Shown: positions 37,394 to 47,400 of the stretch, in pieces | Layout: every line of letters starts with the position of its first letter | Position numbering within the stretch: the stretch's first letter is position 1 | The notes under the pieces: generated by a model | Databases searched by the model: none | Seen by the model: the letters and a program-made list of their open reading frames with translations, nothing else | What the model was told of the DNA's origin: nothing | From: Calothrix sp. HK-06 | GTDB taxonomy: Bacteria; Cyanobacteriota; Cyanobacteriia; Cyanobacteriales; Nostocaceae | Assembly (NCBI RefSeq): GCF_001904745.1 | Contig: NZ_MRCD01000042.1 | Location: forward strand, 1-64,000 | Direction: 5' to 3' | DNA length: 64,000 nucleotides | Program-made: the position numbers and the translations under genes

Positions 37394-37738
37394 ATGCATA
37401 AAGTTTCAGAGCAAACAATACAAGCCGCACAGAAACACGCCTTGCAATCACTTGAGCATGGTAAATCAGTAGAAGAAGTAGGTAAGCGTCTCCAAAATCA
37501 CGGTCAAATTGAGCCGGAAGTCGGTCAAAGCATTGAAGCGTCTGGAAAAACTATTCAGGAAAACGCCCAAGAATTTTTAGACAAGTCACAAGAATTAGCA
37601 TCCGATGGCTCAACAGAAGTGTTTATCGAATCTGTACAGGCACATATAGACACTACTCAAGGCCATATTGCTGCTGTTAAAGAGTTTCAAAAAGGATTAC
37701 AGGCGCCGTATAATGAGGCGAAGAAGTACTCTCAATAA
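37394..37738 (+). CDS. Helical 114-residue protein, copy 2 of a duplicated pair
   Basis: A near copy of the protein at 35974: MHKVSEQT, GKRLQN, GQSIEASGKTIQENAQEFL and EFQKGLQAPYNEAKKYSQ all recur. The two genes also share downstream sequence (CTTAGAATC region), so the duplication included flanking DNA. Between the copies lies the antitoxin-like/HNH pair. A possible terminator hairpin (AATCTCGGT...ACCGGGATT) follows at about 37780. Confidence 0.7.
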   Translation: MHKVSEQTIQAAQKHALQSLEHGKSVEEVGKRLQNHGQIEPEVGQSIEASGKTIQENAQEFLDKSQELASDGSTEVFIESVQAHIDTTQGHIAAVKEFQKGLQAPYNEAKKYSQ

Positions 37739-37780
37739 TACAGCAATCTTATACGACTTGTAAGAATTGTAAAGCTTAGA

Positions 37781-37812
37781 ATCTCGGTAACTTCTACGAA
37801 ACCGGGATTTTA
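37781..37812 (+). terminator. Hairpin after the second duplicated gene
   Basis: AATCTCGGT and ACCGGGATT pair with one G-T mismatch around an 11-base loop, followed by TTT. The same place after the first copy has a decayed version. Confidence 0.5.
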
Positions 37813-37848
37813 AATGATACAAATCTTCTCTATTTTATATTTATTGCT

Positions 37849-37872
37849 TATAATGCAAGCAAGTACTTGCAT
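37849..37872 (+). promoter_or_regulatory. TATAAT box overlapped by a palindromic operator
   Basis: TATAAT at 37849-37854 fits a -10 box. Overlapping it, ATGCAAG (37853-37859) pairs with CTTGCAT (37866-37872) over a 6-base spacer, and the inner 12 bp GCAAGTACTTGC (37859-37870) is itself a perfect palindrome. This is the size and layout of TetR-family operators, so auto-regulation by the next gene is likely. It also argues that the real start codon is 37871 or 37880. Confidence 0.6.
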
Positions 37873-38512
37873 GAATATCATGGAGAATTTACCTTCAAAG
37901 ACATTACAAACTCGCACAAGGTTGATAAAAGCGGCAACCGAAGTGTTTGCTTCTTCAGGCTTGACAGGAGCGACAACCCGTGAGATAGCGCGCGTTGCTG
38001 GAGTGAATGAGGTAACTTTGTTTCGCCATTTTTCAAGCAAAGAGCAACTACTAGCTGCTGTTATCCAGCAAGTTATAAGTTTGCAGGCAGAAGCTTTAGC
38101 CCATCAAGATGAGTGGACTCAGGACTTATACATTGACCTTAAACATTATGCAGAACTTTACAACCAGATGTTGGAAGAACATGAAGCTCTAATTCGCACT
38201 TTTATTGGTGAGGCAAAGCGACATCCTGATGCTGCTCGTCAAATACTACATGATGCTTGTCAATCGCTCAACGAGCAACTGGTGCGGTACTTAAAGAAAG
38301 GTCAAGAGAACGGTACGGTGTCCCCAGAATTTGAGCTTAAACCAGCAGTAGACATGTTTACAGGTATGCTGCTCTCCGGTATGTTGCGTCGTACTGCTAC
38401 CCCAACCACGCTGGGTTATAGTAGCAAATATTACATCGATAATTGTGTCAAGTTGTTTGTGCGAGGTATTAGCATACCAATAGATACAGCTATTTTATCT
38501 TCAGCAGGATAA
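37871..38512 (+). CDS. TetR/AcrR-family transcriptional regulator
   Basis: The N-terminal helix-turn-helix is clear: TRLIKAATEVFASSGLTGAT, then TREIARVAGVNEVTLFRHFS. The C-terminal ligand domain has no recognised specificity. The gene lies upstream of a membrane fusion protein and an RND pump on the same strand, with a 119-base gap, so it very likely represses them. I chose ATG 37871 (or 37880) because upstream ATGs at 37814 and 37853 would lie before or inside the promoter and operator. Confidence 0.88.
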   Translation: MNIMENLPSKTLQTRTRLIKAATEVFASSGLTGATTREIARVAGVNEVTLFRHFSSKEQLLAAVIQQVISLQAEALAHQDEWTQDLYIDLKHYAELYNQMLEEHEALIRTFIGEAKRHPDAARQILHDACQSLNEQLVRYLKKGQENGTVSPEFELKPAVDMFTGMLLSGMLRRTATPTTLGYSSKYYIDNCVKLFVRGISIPIDTAILSSAG

Positions 38513-38631
38513 AGGCGCCTTGTGTTATTGGCTGTTTATCTAAATGTTATTACTTATTGCTATAGCTATAGAAATTACAATTCGTTTCAAGCAGCGCTAC
38601 CAAAATCTAACCCAAAGCAAAGAGAACAAAG

Positions 38632-40251
38632 ATGTCTCCTGAGTTACCCAAGTCTTCCTTTCCCATTGAAGCAGAACAGCCTGCTGTTAAAGATCATAAT
38701 CAAGCCCAACAAGAATTACATGAGTCACGAGGAGAGCAAGAGCAACCGTTGAAGCCGCGTCAAAAACCACGTTGGCCTTTAATATTGTTTATTATTCTTT
38801 CCATTGGAGGTGCGGGTTTAAGTTGGCGTTGGTGGCAAGCTAGCCATGCTAACCATACACCTAATGGTTCTTCTGGGACGGCAGCCAAGTTACCAATGGC
38901 AACGAGTGTCAAGCTAGCAGATGTAGAGATTGGAACCGTTCAGGAAACTTCGGTATTTATTGGTACTTTAGAGGCGCCACGTTCTGTAACAATCAAGCCA
39001 CAAATTGAAGGGCGAGTTAACCAAATTTTTTCCAAAGAGGGCGCGCGGGTTAAACAAGGGCAAGTAATTGTTAGCCTTCAAAGTGATGATGTCCAAGCCT
39101 TGTTATTACAAAGGAAAGCAGCGTTAGAACAAGCAACTGCAAATCTTGCTGAACTAAAAGCTGGTACTCGCCCTGAACAAATTGCCCAAGCCAAAGCTAC
39201 ATTAGCTCAAGCCCAAGCGAAACTTACAGATGCCCAAGCTGGAGCGCAGCCACAGGAAATAGCGCAAGCGGTCGCTCAAATTGAGGCTGCTAAATCTGAT
39301 TTGGACTTAGCAAAATCGCGAGCCAAGCGATACGAACAATTGAGCAAAGAGGGTGCAGTTTCTCAAGACCAGTTAGAAGGATATCTTAAGGAACAGCGCA
39401 GTTCTGAAGCAGCCCTTGTTGTAGCGCAAAAACGCTTAGAGCAACTTCGTAAGGGTAGAGGTTCTGATATTAGTGCCCTATCTGCGACTGTAGAACAGCA
39501 AAAACAAAACTTAAGGCAACAGGAAAATGGCCCCCGCATTGAAGAAATTGCCCAGGCACGCGCGCAAGTTGCTCAGGCAGCCGCACAACTTCGGGCAGCA
39601 CAAGTCCAACTGCAATATACAAAAGTAGTAGCTCCTTTTACTGGCGTTGTTGGTAATATCCCAGTAAAGGTTGGAGATTATGTAGGCAAAGGAGATCAAC
39701 TCACTACACTGACCAAAAACGACTCTTTTGATTTGAATATATTCATTCCTTTAAGCCGAGCAAAACAGTTGCGCGATAGATTACCAGTGCAGTTGTTGGA
39801 TGGTAAAGGCAAATCTATCGCAATGGGTAGGATAAGTTTCATCTCTCCAAATGCCACTTCTGATTCGCAAACTGTCTTAGCAAAAGCTACTTTCGCTAAT
39901 TCTAATGGTCAACTTCTCAACCGCGAGTCAGTACAAGCCAAAGTTATCTGGGATCAACGTCCGGGAATTTTAATTCCAGTTACGGCAGTATCTCGTCTGG
40001 GTGGGAAGACTTTTGTTTATGTGGCTCAAGCGGCTTCACAATCTAAACCCGGAACGCCTTCACTAACAGCTCAACAAAAGCCAGTAGAGTTGGGAGCAAT
40101 TCAAGGGAATAATTATCAGGTTCTTCAAGGATTGAAGCCTGGTGAAAAAATTATTGTTTCTGGACTTCTTAATTTAACCAATGGCGCCCCTATCATGCAG
40201 GCACCGGAAGAAGCTGGTAATCAGACTGATATTCAAAAGCCCCAATCTTAA
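38632..40251 (+). CDS. RND efflux membrane fusion protein
   Basis: Periplasmic adaptor (HlyD/AcrA family), 539 residues. A soluble acidic N terminus of about 45 residues precedes the single transmembrane helix (WPLILFIILSIGGAGLSW, about 49-66). The lipoyl-like part (TIKPQIEGRVNQIFSKEGAR) is followed by a long coiled-coil hairpin of AQAKATLAQAQAKL-type repeats (about 150-320) and the closing beta part VAPFTGVVGNIPVKVGDYVG. The hairpin is longer than in AcrA. It precedes the RND pump by 9 bases. Confidence 0.93.
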   Translation: MSPELPKSSFPIEAEQPAVKDHNQAQQELHESRGEQEQPLKPRQKPRWPLILFIILSIGGAGLSWRWWQASHANHTPNGSSGTAAKLPMATSVKLADVEIGTVQETSVFIGTLEAPRSVTIKPQIEGRVNQIFSKEGARVKQGQVIVSLQSDDVQALLLQRKAALEQATANLAELKAGTRPEQIAQAKATLAQAQAKLTDAQAGAQPQEIAQAVAQIEAAKSDLDLAKSRAKRYEQLSKEGAVSQDQLEGYLKEQRSSEAALVVAQKRLEQLRKGRGSDISALSATVEQQKQNLRQQENGPRIEEIAQARAQVAQAAAQLRAAQVQLQYTKVVAPFTGVVGNIPVKVGDYVGKGDQLTTLTKNDSFDLNIFIPLSRAKQLRDRLPVQLLDGKGKSIAMGRISFISPNATSDSQTVLAKATFANSNGQLLNRESVQAKVIWDQRPGILIPVTAVSRLGGKTFVYVAQAASQSKPGTPSLTAQQKPVELGAIQGNNYQVLQGLKPGEKIIVSGLLNLTNGAPIMQAPEEAGNQTDIQKPQS

Positions 40252-40260
40252 CCCTACTTT

Positions 40261-43200
40261 ATGTTTGTCAATACGTTTATTAAACGTCCAGTTCTGACAA
40301 CAGTCTGTACATTTATTATTTTGCTGTTGGGAAGTATCTGTATTCCAATTCTGCCTATTTCTCAACTACCAGACCTTGCTCCGGTTCAAATAAATGTTAC
40401 TTCTACTAATACTGGTGCGGATGCTCAAACAACGGAAAACACAGTTACTAATATTATTGAACGACAAATTAATGGCGTTAAAGATGTATCTTATATATCA
40501 TCCAATACGGGTAATGATGGTTCCAGTAATATAACTGTCTCCTTTCCAACTGGTGTAAATAGCGATATTGCCCAAGTTAACGTTCAAAATAAACAAGCCC
40601 TTGCTACACCTCAATTGCCAGATACTATTCAGCGAACAGGTGTTACTGTTGAAACAGCATCGAGCAGTCTTCTTTTGGTTTATGGCTTTTACTCAGATAA
40701 TACTGAATATGACAATATTTTTATTAGTAACTATATTGATTTATATGTTCTCGATCTAATTAAACGGGTTCCCGGTGTAGGAAGTGTCAGGATTTTTGGA
40801 GAGCGCAAATACGCAATGCGTCTCTGGCTCGACCCAAATAAACTTGCCCAAAATCAATTGACTGCCCAAGATGTAACAACTGCCCTTCAAGAACAAAATA
40901 TTCAGGTAGGTGCAGGCGCCCTTGGTAAGGAACCGGCGCCAGATAATCAAAGCTTTGAATTTGCTTTGCGGGCAACTAGTCGGCTCAAAGACGTATCTGA
41001 ATTTGAAAACTTGGTGCTAAAAGTAGGTCAAGCTGGCACTCTGGTTAAGCTTGCAGATGTGGGTAGAGTTGAATTAGGGGCAGAAAACTATCTTTCTGAT
41101 GCCAAATTCACTTTACAAGGAGGTAATCCCAAGTCCGCTGTGGGTTTAGGAGTATATCAACTTCCAGGTAGTAATGCTCTGCAAGTTGCCCATGCTGTGG
41201 AAACACAAATAGAAGAACTCGCAAAAAGTTTTCCACCGGGACTCAAGGCAGAAGTATCATTTGACACTACTCCATTTGTGGAAATTTCCTTAGAAGAGGT
41301 GTTGCATACCTTAGCTGAGGCAATTGTCCTGGTGGTCTTAGTTATTTTTGTGTTTTTGCAAGACTGGCGCACTACAATTATTCCTACTATTGCAATTCCC
41401 GTTTCCTTGGTTGGAACATGTGCGGCGCTTTTAGTTTTAGGATTTCAGATTAATACATTAACTTTGTTTGGATTTGTTCTAGCAATCGGTATAGTTGTCG
41501 ATGATGCCATTATTGTAGTGGAGGCAGTTGCAGTTAAACTCGACCAGGGTATGAAGCCCTTTGATGCAGCAGTTGAGGCAATGAAAGAGTTGACGGGCGC
41601 CGTCATTGCCACCTCACTCGTTCTAATGGCAGTGTTTATTCCCGTAGCATTTATTCCGGGTACTACTGGTATTGTTTACAAACAGTTTGCATTAACTATT
41701 GCTTGCTCGATAGCCATCTCAACCTTTAATGCTTTAACCTTCTCTCCAAGTATGGCTGCTATCCTCATGCGACCATCTGCACCTGCATGGGGTCCCTTTG
41801 GCTGGTTCTTTGGGCTGTTTAATCGAGGATTTGCCTGGTTTACGCGCCGATACGTTGGATTTGTTAGCTTCCTTACCCATGTTAAACCGATTGTTATTGG
41901 GGTATTTATAGCCGGGTTATTAGCAACTGGCTTTATGTATAAATTAGTACCTACTGGATTTATTCCAGAGGAAGACCAGGGGTACTTTTTTGTAATTGCC
42001 CAAGCACCCGATGGGGTTTCTTTGAAGTTCACAGAATCTATTATGGAGAGGGTTGCTAAGGAAACCTCAGCAATTCCAGAAACTAGAGCGACTTTTTTAA
42101 TTAGCGGCTTTGGTTTTGATGGAAGTGCTTCTAACGTGGGACTTGGGTTTGTTAGTCTTAAATCTTGGAAAGAAAGAACTAAAGAGTCTCAATCTGTCTA
42201 CGGTCTACTTAAGAACCTTAATAAAAAGCTTTCTGCAATTACAGAAGCGAGAGTACTTGCTGTTAATGCTCCTCCAGTTCGAGGATTAAGTACTACGGGT
42301 GGTTTTGAGTTTCTAGTGCAAGACCGAACCGGGACGGCGCCAATTGAAACGTTAGTAGAAAATGCTCAAAAAGTGATTGCAGCAGCAAACAAAAAGCCAG
42401 TTTTACAAAGAGTATTTACTCAATTCACTGCAAACACTCCTCAATTTGATATTCAGGTAAACCGCAACCAAGCAAAAGCTCTGAACGTAGATGTTAACCA
42501 AATCTTCGGAGCGTTACAAACTTACTTAGGGTCACAATATGTAAATAACTTTGTTCAAGGACAGCGACAGTATCGGGTATATGTCCAAGCAGATGGAATA
42601 TTCCGCTCTAACCCTGACGATATTGGTAAGCTTTATGTTCGCTCTAAAAGTGGAGCAATGGTTCCTTTAAGTAATTTGGTTGAAGTCACGCCCTTTGTTG
42701 GACCAAAAACTATTTCGCATTACAACTTGTACAGGTCAATTAAGATTCAAGGTAGTCCTGCTCCCGGCGCCAGTTCTGGACAGGCAATTCAAGCAATGGA
42801 GGAAGTAGCCAAAGAGGTCTTACCCCAAGGTTTTGGTTATGAATGGACGGGGACTTATCTCCAAGAAAAATCATCTGGAGGAGCTACAGGGTTGATTTTC
42901 CTTTTAGCAATCGTTATTGTTTTTCTAGTACTATCCGCTCAGTATGAAAGCTACGTTGACCCAATTATCATTTTGCTAACGGTTCCTCTAGCTATCTTAG
43001 GAGCAATGACAGCGATTTGGCTGCGCTCGAATATTTTTATGACAGATAGCCTCTTTCCAAAAGTGGTAGATGATATTTACTGTCAAGTAGGTTTGGTAAC
43101 TTTGATTGGTTTAGCTGCGAAGAATGCAATTTTAGTTGTGGAATTTGCCAATCAGCTACATGAGCAAGGAATGAGTTATACGCGCGCAGCAGTGAAAGCA

Positions 43201-43437
43201 GGGGAAGAACGTTTGCGACCGATTTTAATGACCTCGTTTGCAGCATTGTTAGGATTTTTACCCCTGGTTCTTTCTGAAGGCGCCGGAGCAAGCAGTCGTT
43301 GGTCTTTAGGAACAGCACTTTTTGGAGGACTACTGCTAGCTACATTCTTAAGTCTGTTTTTAGTCCCAATTCTTTATATATTGGTGAAAAGTCTGGCTCA
43401 GTATGCATTTAAAACATTGCATAAAAAGATGGGTTAA
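40261..43437 (+). CDS. RND-type multidrug efflux transporter
   Basis: An inner-membrane proton-driven pump of the HAE1/AcrB type, 1058 residues. It starts MFVNTFIKRPVLTTVCTFII. The proton relay is seen in GFVLAIGIVVDDAIIVVEAV (Asp-Asp, near 407). The two halves each have a periplasmic porter loop, and the second half carries AILGAMTAIWL. The downstream partner outer-membrane factor is missing from the window. Substrates are unknown; the local TetR repressor suggests drug- or metabolite-induced expression. Confidence 0.95.
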   Translation: MFVNTFIKRPVLTTVCTFIILLLGSICIPILPISQLPDLAPVQINVTSTNTGADAQTTENTVTNIIERQINGVKDVSYISSNTGNDGSSNITVSFPTGVNSDIAQVNVQNKQALATPQLPDTIQRTGVTVETASSSLLLVYGFYSDNTEYDNIFISNYIDLYVLDLIKRVPGVGSVRIFGERKYAMRLWLDPNKLAQNQLTAQDVTTALQEQNIQVGAGALGKEPAPDNQSFEFALRATSRLKDVSEFENLVLKVGQAGTLVKLADVGRVELGAENYLSDAKFTLQGGNPKSAVGLGVYQLPGSNALQVAHAVETQIEELAKSFPPGLKAEVSFDTTPFVEISLEEVLHTLAEAIVLVVLVIFVFLQDWRTTIIPTIAIPVSLVGTCAALLVLGFQINTLTLFGFVLAIGIVVDDAIIVVEAVAVKLDQGMKPFDAAVEAMKELTGAVIATSLVLMAVFIPVAFIPGTTGIVYKQFALTIACSIAISTFNALTFSPSMAAILMRPSAPAWGPFGWFFGLFNRGFAWFTRRYVGFVSFLTHVKPIVIGVFIAGLLATGFMYKLVPTGFIPEEDQGYFFVIAQAPDGVSLKFTESIMERVAKETSAIPETRATFLISGFGFDGSASNVGLGFVSLKSWKERTKESQSVYGLLKNLNKKLSAITEARVLAVNAPPVRGLSTTGGFEFLVQDRTGTAPIETLVENAQKVIAAANKKPVLQRVFTQFTANTPQFDIQVNRNQAKALNVDVNQIFGALQTYLGSQYVNNFVQGQRQYRVYVQADGIFRSNPDDIGKLYVRSKSGAMVPLSNLVEVTPFVGPKTISHYNLYRSIKIQGSPAPGASSGQAIQAMEEVAKEVLPQGFGYEWTGTYLQEKSSGGATGLIFLLAIVIVFLVLSAQYESYVDPIIILLTVPLAILGAMTAIWLRSNIFMTDSLFPKVVDDIYCQVGLVTLIGLAAKNAILVVEFANQLHEQGMSYTRAAVKAGEERLRPILMTSFAALLGFLPLVLSEGAGASSRWSLGTALFGGLLLATFLSLFLVPILYILVKSLAQYAFKTLHKKMG

Positions 43438-43439
43438 TT

Positions 43440-43470
43440 TGCAACGGATACAACGGATATAACGAATGAG
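43440..43470. repeat. AACGGAT repeat copy after the RND gene
   Basis: GCAACGGATACAACGGATAT then AACGAATG. Three units, the last one decayed. Confidence 0.75.
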
Positions 43471-43492
43471 TTATTGGTAATTGGTGACGTAG

Positions 43493-43551
43493 GGTGGGTG
43501 ACGCTACGAAAAAACTTCAACGTAGTTATAATACTTGTAGCGTCACCCACC
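43493..43551. repeat. Perfect inverted repeat after the RND operon
   Basis: GGTGGGTGACGCTAC (43493-43507) is the exact reverse complement of GTAGCGTCACCCACC (43537-43551), with a 29-base AT-rich loop. It lies 55 bases after the pump's stop codon. It could be a terminator or a small mobile palindrome; no U-tract follows. Confidence 0.7.
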
Positions 43552-43640
43552 AACTTTATTCGTCAAAATCTAAAGCCAGAATGCTTCCGCCCCCAAAGTA
43601 AACAGAACCATTTTCAAGCACATTACAATTTAAACACTGT

Positions 43641-43777
43641 TGCACAGAAATTATAGGGATTACAGAGATTGGTCGAGCAACAATTTCGGTATAAAAATGA
43701 ACCGTCCCTAATTGATACGTATACGTAGAATGTGAGTGGAAATGGGAGAACATCCTCCAAATATCTAAAGGCTCGTT
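43641..43777 (+). pseudogene. 3' fragment of the HNH gene, second copy
   Basis: About 137 bases nearly identical to 37145-37281, the 3' end of the HNH gene and a few bases after its stop (both end in CATCCTCCAAATATCTAAAG). It has small insertions and deletions and has lost the reading frame, and no 5' part is present. It abuts the truncated hemF gene and supplies the stop codon of that frame. Confidence 0.85.
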
Positions 43778-44453
43778 ATACCTTTGAAGATGTGTTAGAT
43801 GTCCAATTCGCCCAGTCTTGAGGCTTTAGAAAAGTTTCATATAACTCTGCTCCTGGTGTCTTGGGTTCTACCTGGTAGCCGTATTCCCACCTAACCAGTG
43901 GCGGCAAAGACATCAAAATTGATTCATTACGCCCATTAATTTGCAGCCCAAACAATGTTCCTCGATCATGAACTAAGTTGAATTCTACGTAACGTTCACG
44001 TCTATAGGTTTGAAAGTTCCGTTGATGTTCGCCATAAGCTATTGACTGGCGCCGTTCTACAATCGGTATATAAGCAGTTAAAAATGCTTCGCTACAGGAT
44101 TTAGAAAACGTAAAAATTTCATCCCAAGTTCGTTGTACTGGTAGAGATAGCTGATTGCTGCAAAGTGCAGAAGCGTCTTCCAAATTAGAACCACGGTATA
44201 GAGGGGCTTGACCATTTTGATAGTCAAAGAAAATTCCACCAATACCGCGCGTCTCTTGCCGATGCTCTAAATAAAAATACTCATCACACCATCGTTTGAA
44301 AACCGGATAATAAGCTGGATGGTGAGCATCGCAAGCTTGCTTAAGTACTGTGTGAAAATGGATAGCATCCTCGAAGAAAGGATAATAAGGCGTTAAATCA
44401 GCTCCACCCCTCGAACCGCGCAATAGTAACGCTTTTACTTTATTTGGCTGCAA
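43776..44453 (-). pseudogene. hemF: 5'-truncated coproporphyrinogen III oxidase (hemF) gene
   Basis: The readable 225 residues (TTG-started frame) begin [20 protein letters not shown] and continue through the HemF core [40 protein letters not shown] and [21 protein letters not shown] complete HemF has about 330-350 residues; here the first third, including the usual start and the first substrate-binding strands, is missing. The frame opens inside the 3' end of the upstream kinase gene with a 14-base overlap. So it is a decayed copy, and the active hemF should be elsewhere. Confidence 0.85.
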
Positions 44454-47400
44454 CGGTTAAATCAGCAATAACCTTCACCAGGTGCTCTGGCTCAACTGGT
44501 TTGGCAATATGTCTTTGAAACCCTGCTGCAAGCGCTTGCTGTTGATTGATTTCTCCGGCATAGGCAGTTAGCGCTATAGCTAAAACTTCTTTGCCTTGTA
44601 ATGATGCCATTGCCCGGATGTTTCGCATTAACGTATAGCCATCCATTTGAGGCATTCCAATGTCGCTTAGAAACACATCAAATTTGGTTTGCTCAAAGGC
44701 TTGCAAAGCTTCTAATGCGTTTGCTGCTGACGTAACGATGGCGCCGCTTTGCTCCAGTATAAAAGCTATTAAATCTCGTGTGTCTGTTTCGTCATCAACT
44801 AGCAAAATTCGCACATCCGCAAGGGGCAGGGATGAGGAACTCACATTGAAGGATGAAGAAGTTGACTCGTCCAAATTCCTCTTGCTTTCAGGGTTTAAAA
44901 GCGGCAAGTTAACAGTAAATGTAGCCCCCTGCTCAATTCCAGGGCTTTCTGCTTTCACGGTTCCCCCGTGCAGTTCTACCAAATGATGAACGATCGCCAA
45001 CCCTAACCCTAATCCGCCAAAGGTTCGAGTTGTTGTGCTATCGGCTTGACGGAAATATTCAAATACGTGGGGAAGGAAGTCTGGACTAATACCCTTGCCA
45101 TTATCTTTAACTTGAATTTGAGCTTCACAACCCACACGGTTAAGTTTAATTTCTACGCTTCCTGCTGAAGGCGTAAACTTAACGGCGTTAGAAATTAAGT
45201 TCCAGATAATTTGCTGTAAGCGAGCAGAATCTCCAAGGACTTGCCCTACCTCTGAGTCTAATACTGTATTAACTCGAATTGATTTGGCTTCTGCCGCTAA
45301 CTGTACAGTTTCCATTGCGGCTGTGATGATTGATGCCAGGTTAGTCGGCACCATATTGAGACTAAGTTTACCACGCAATATGCGGGAGACATCTAACAAA
45401 TCCTCAATTAGTTGCACCTGTAGCTTGGCGTTGCGCTCGATTGTTTCCAAACCATAAGCAGTTTTTGCGGCATCTAATTTACCGTTGCGAAGCAACTTGG
45501 ACCAACCCAAAATCGGATTGAGCGGCGAGCGTAACTCATGAGAAAGTACCGCCAAAAACTCATCTTTAATTCGATTTGCAGTTTCGGCAGCTTCACGCGC
45601 GGCTTGTTCTCGTTCCAGAACTTGTTCTCGTTCGGCTTCAATTTGCTTGCGCTCGCTGATATCTTTGAAGAGGACGGCGACTTTCCGGTTTTCTGGTTGT
45701 CCAATACGGCAGGCATAAACTTCGTACCAACGGTTCAGTGCTTCGGCACGATTTTCAAAACGAGCAGGTTCGCCCGTCAGGACAATTTTGCCATAAATTT
45801 CAAACCAATGCTTTTCATGCTTTGGAGCGAGTTGAAGCATCGTTTTGCCTTCGGCTTGCACGAGTCCTGTTTGTTTCTCAAATGCCGGATTGGTTTCCAA
45901 AAACAGGTAATTAATCGGCGTATTGTTTTTATCAAACAGCACTTCGATCACGCAGAAGCCATCGTCAATGGACTCAAACAGCGTTCGATAGCGTTCCTCC
46001 GAGCGCTGTAAGGCTTCTGAGGTATTTTTGAGTGAGGTAATATCTATTAAGGCGCCAGGTAACGAAACTGCGTTGCCAGCTGCATCATACTCGACTTGCC
46101 CCCGTGCCGACACCCATCGCTCCTCGCCACTGGCAGTCCGAACGCGATACTCGGCAATATATGGCTCACCTGATTGAATTGCTTGATCAATTGCCATCGA
46201 AACACGAGAGCGGTCTTCTGGGTGTATGGCATTAAGAAACAGATCGACGGGCAACCCGGATATACATGCGAGCGCAGGGTCTACAGCAAACAAGTGAGCA
46301 AAAGCGGTATTAGCGATGACGCGATTTGTAGAAATATTCCAACGCCAGGTGTAAACTGCTCCAGCCACCAAAGCAGACTCTAATTGTACATGTGCTTCTC
46401 GCAAAGCAATTTCAGCTTGTTGGCGTTCGGCTTCTATGTGCTTGACTTCGGTAATGTCCCGTGAAATAGCAAGTAGTTGTGCAACTTGTCCTGATGCATC
46501 TCGAATTGGGGTAATAATTATATCCCACCATTTCGACTTACCCAAAGCGGTGGGGAGATAGCCTTGAAATTGACCCGTGTTCCCCATTCTGGCGGCTGCG
46601 AGCGCTTTCGACGCTTTGTCAAGGTCTTCGCCCTGCCAGAGACAAGACCAGTCGGCACCATTGATAGACGCAGGGTCGTCGATTTCTAAGAGGCACAGTC
46701 CACCTTTACTGATGTAGAGAATTTCGTTGTTTAACGTTAAAACTTTGATGCAGTCAGTACTGCTGTCCAAAATGCGTTGCTTCAACTCTTCGCTTTCTCG
46801 CAAAGCTTCTGCTGCCTGCTTGGTCGCAGTAATATCAATAAGCAAACCATCCCAGGCATCTCCGTCTTCTGTTCGTAACGCACTCGACCTACCTTGAACC
46901 CACTTAAGTTTACCACTAGGCGTGATAATTCTGCCTTGCCAATCCCAAGGTAGAAAATTCTCAACTGCAGCGCCGACCGATGCGGTAAACGAAGGTAAAT
47001 CGTCGGGATGAATCAAGTTCCAAATTGAACCTGCATCCTGTAACGCTGTTTGGGCTTCTACTTCAAACAAATCACGACAACCAGAACTAACAAAGGTAAA
47101 GCGGTCTTTACCATCAGCGCAGGGTACATAGCGATAAACCATCCCTGGCATATTTGTGATCAGACTCTGCACTCGCGCTTGGCTCTGGTGTAGTGCGAAT
47201 TTCGCTAACTGGGCTGTTTGAAGAGCGCGACTACTTTGTAAAGCAGCGGCAGTAAAATCCGCAAGGCTGTTCATCACGCGCACATCTTCGCTATCGAACT
47301 GTCTTTGCTCATCGTGAGACAATATCCAAATCGTGCCTAGTGGATGCTCATCAATAACTAAAGGAATAACTAAGCCCTCAATTGTTGAGGGTTTGGCTTC

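Larger units (their letters stand above)
43438..43775. other. Scarred intergenic segment
   Basis: In order: an AACGGAT repeat (43440-43470), a perfect inverted repeat (43493-43551), a short frame on the minus strand (43557-43640) ending CLNCNVLENGSVYFGGGSIL then ALDFDE, and a copy of the 3' end of the HNH gene (43641-43777). The segment seems to have collected fragments of several genes. Confidence 0.75.

Noticed and set aside
38522-38752. Frame overlapping the start of the membrane fusion protein
   Set aside because: It runs out of frame over the MFP's N terminus and has no recognisable content.
43556-43753. 65-residue minus-strand frame in the scar region
   Set aside because: Its first half is the antisense of the HNH copy. 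Only the last 28 residues (43557-43640) may be a true remnant, and these match no family I know.
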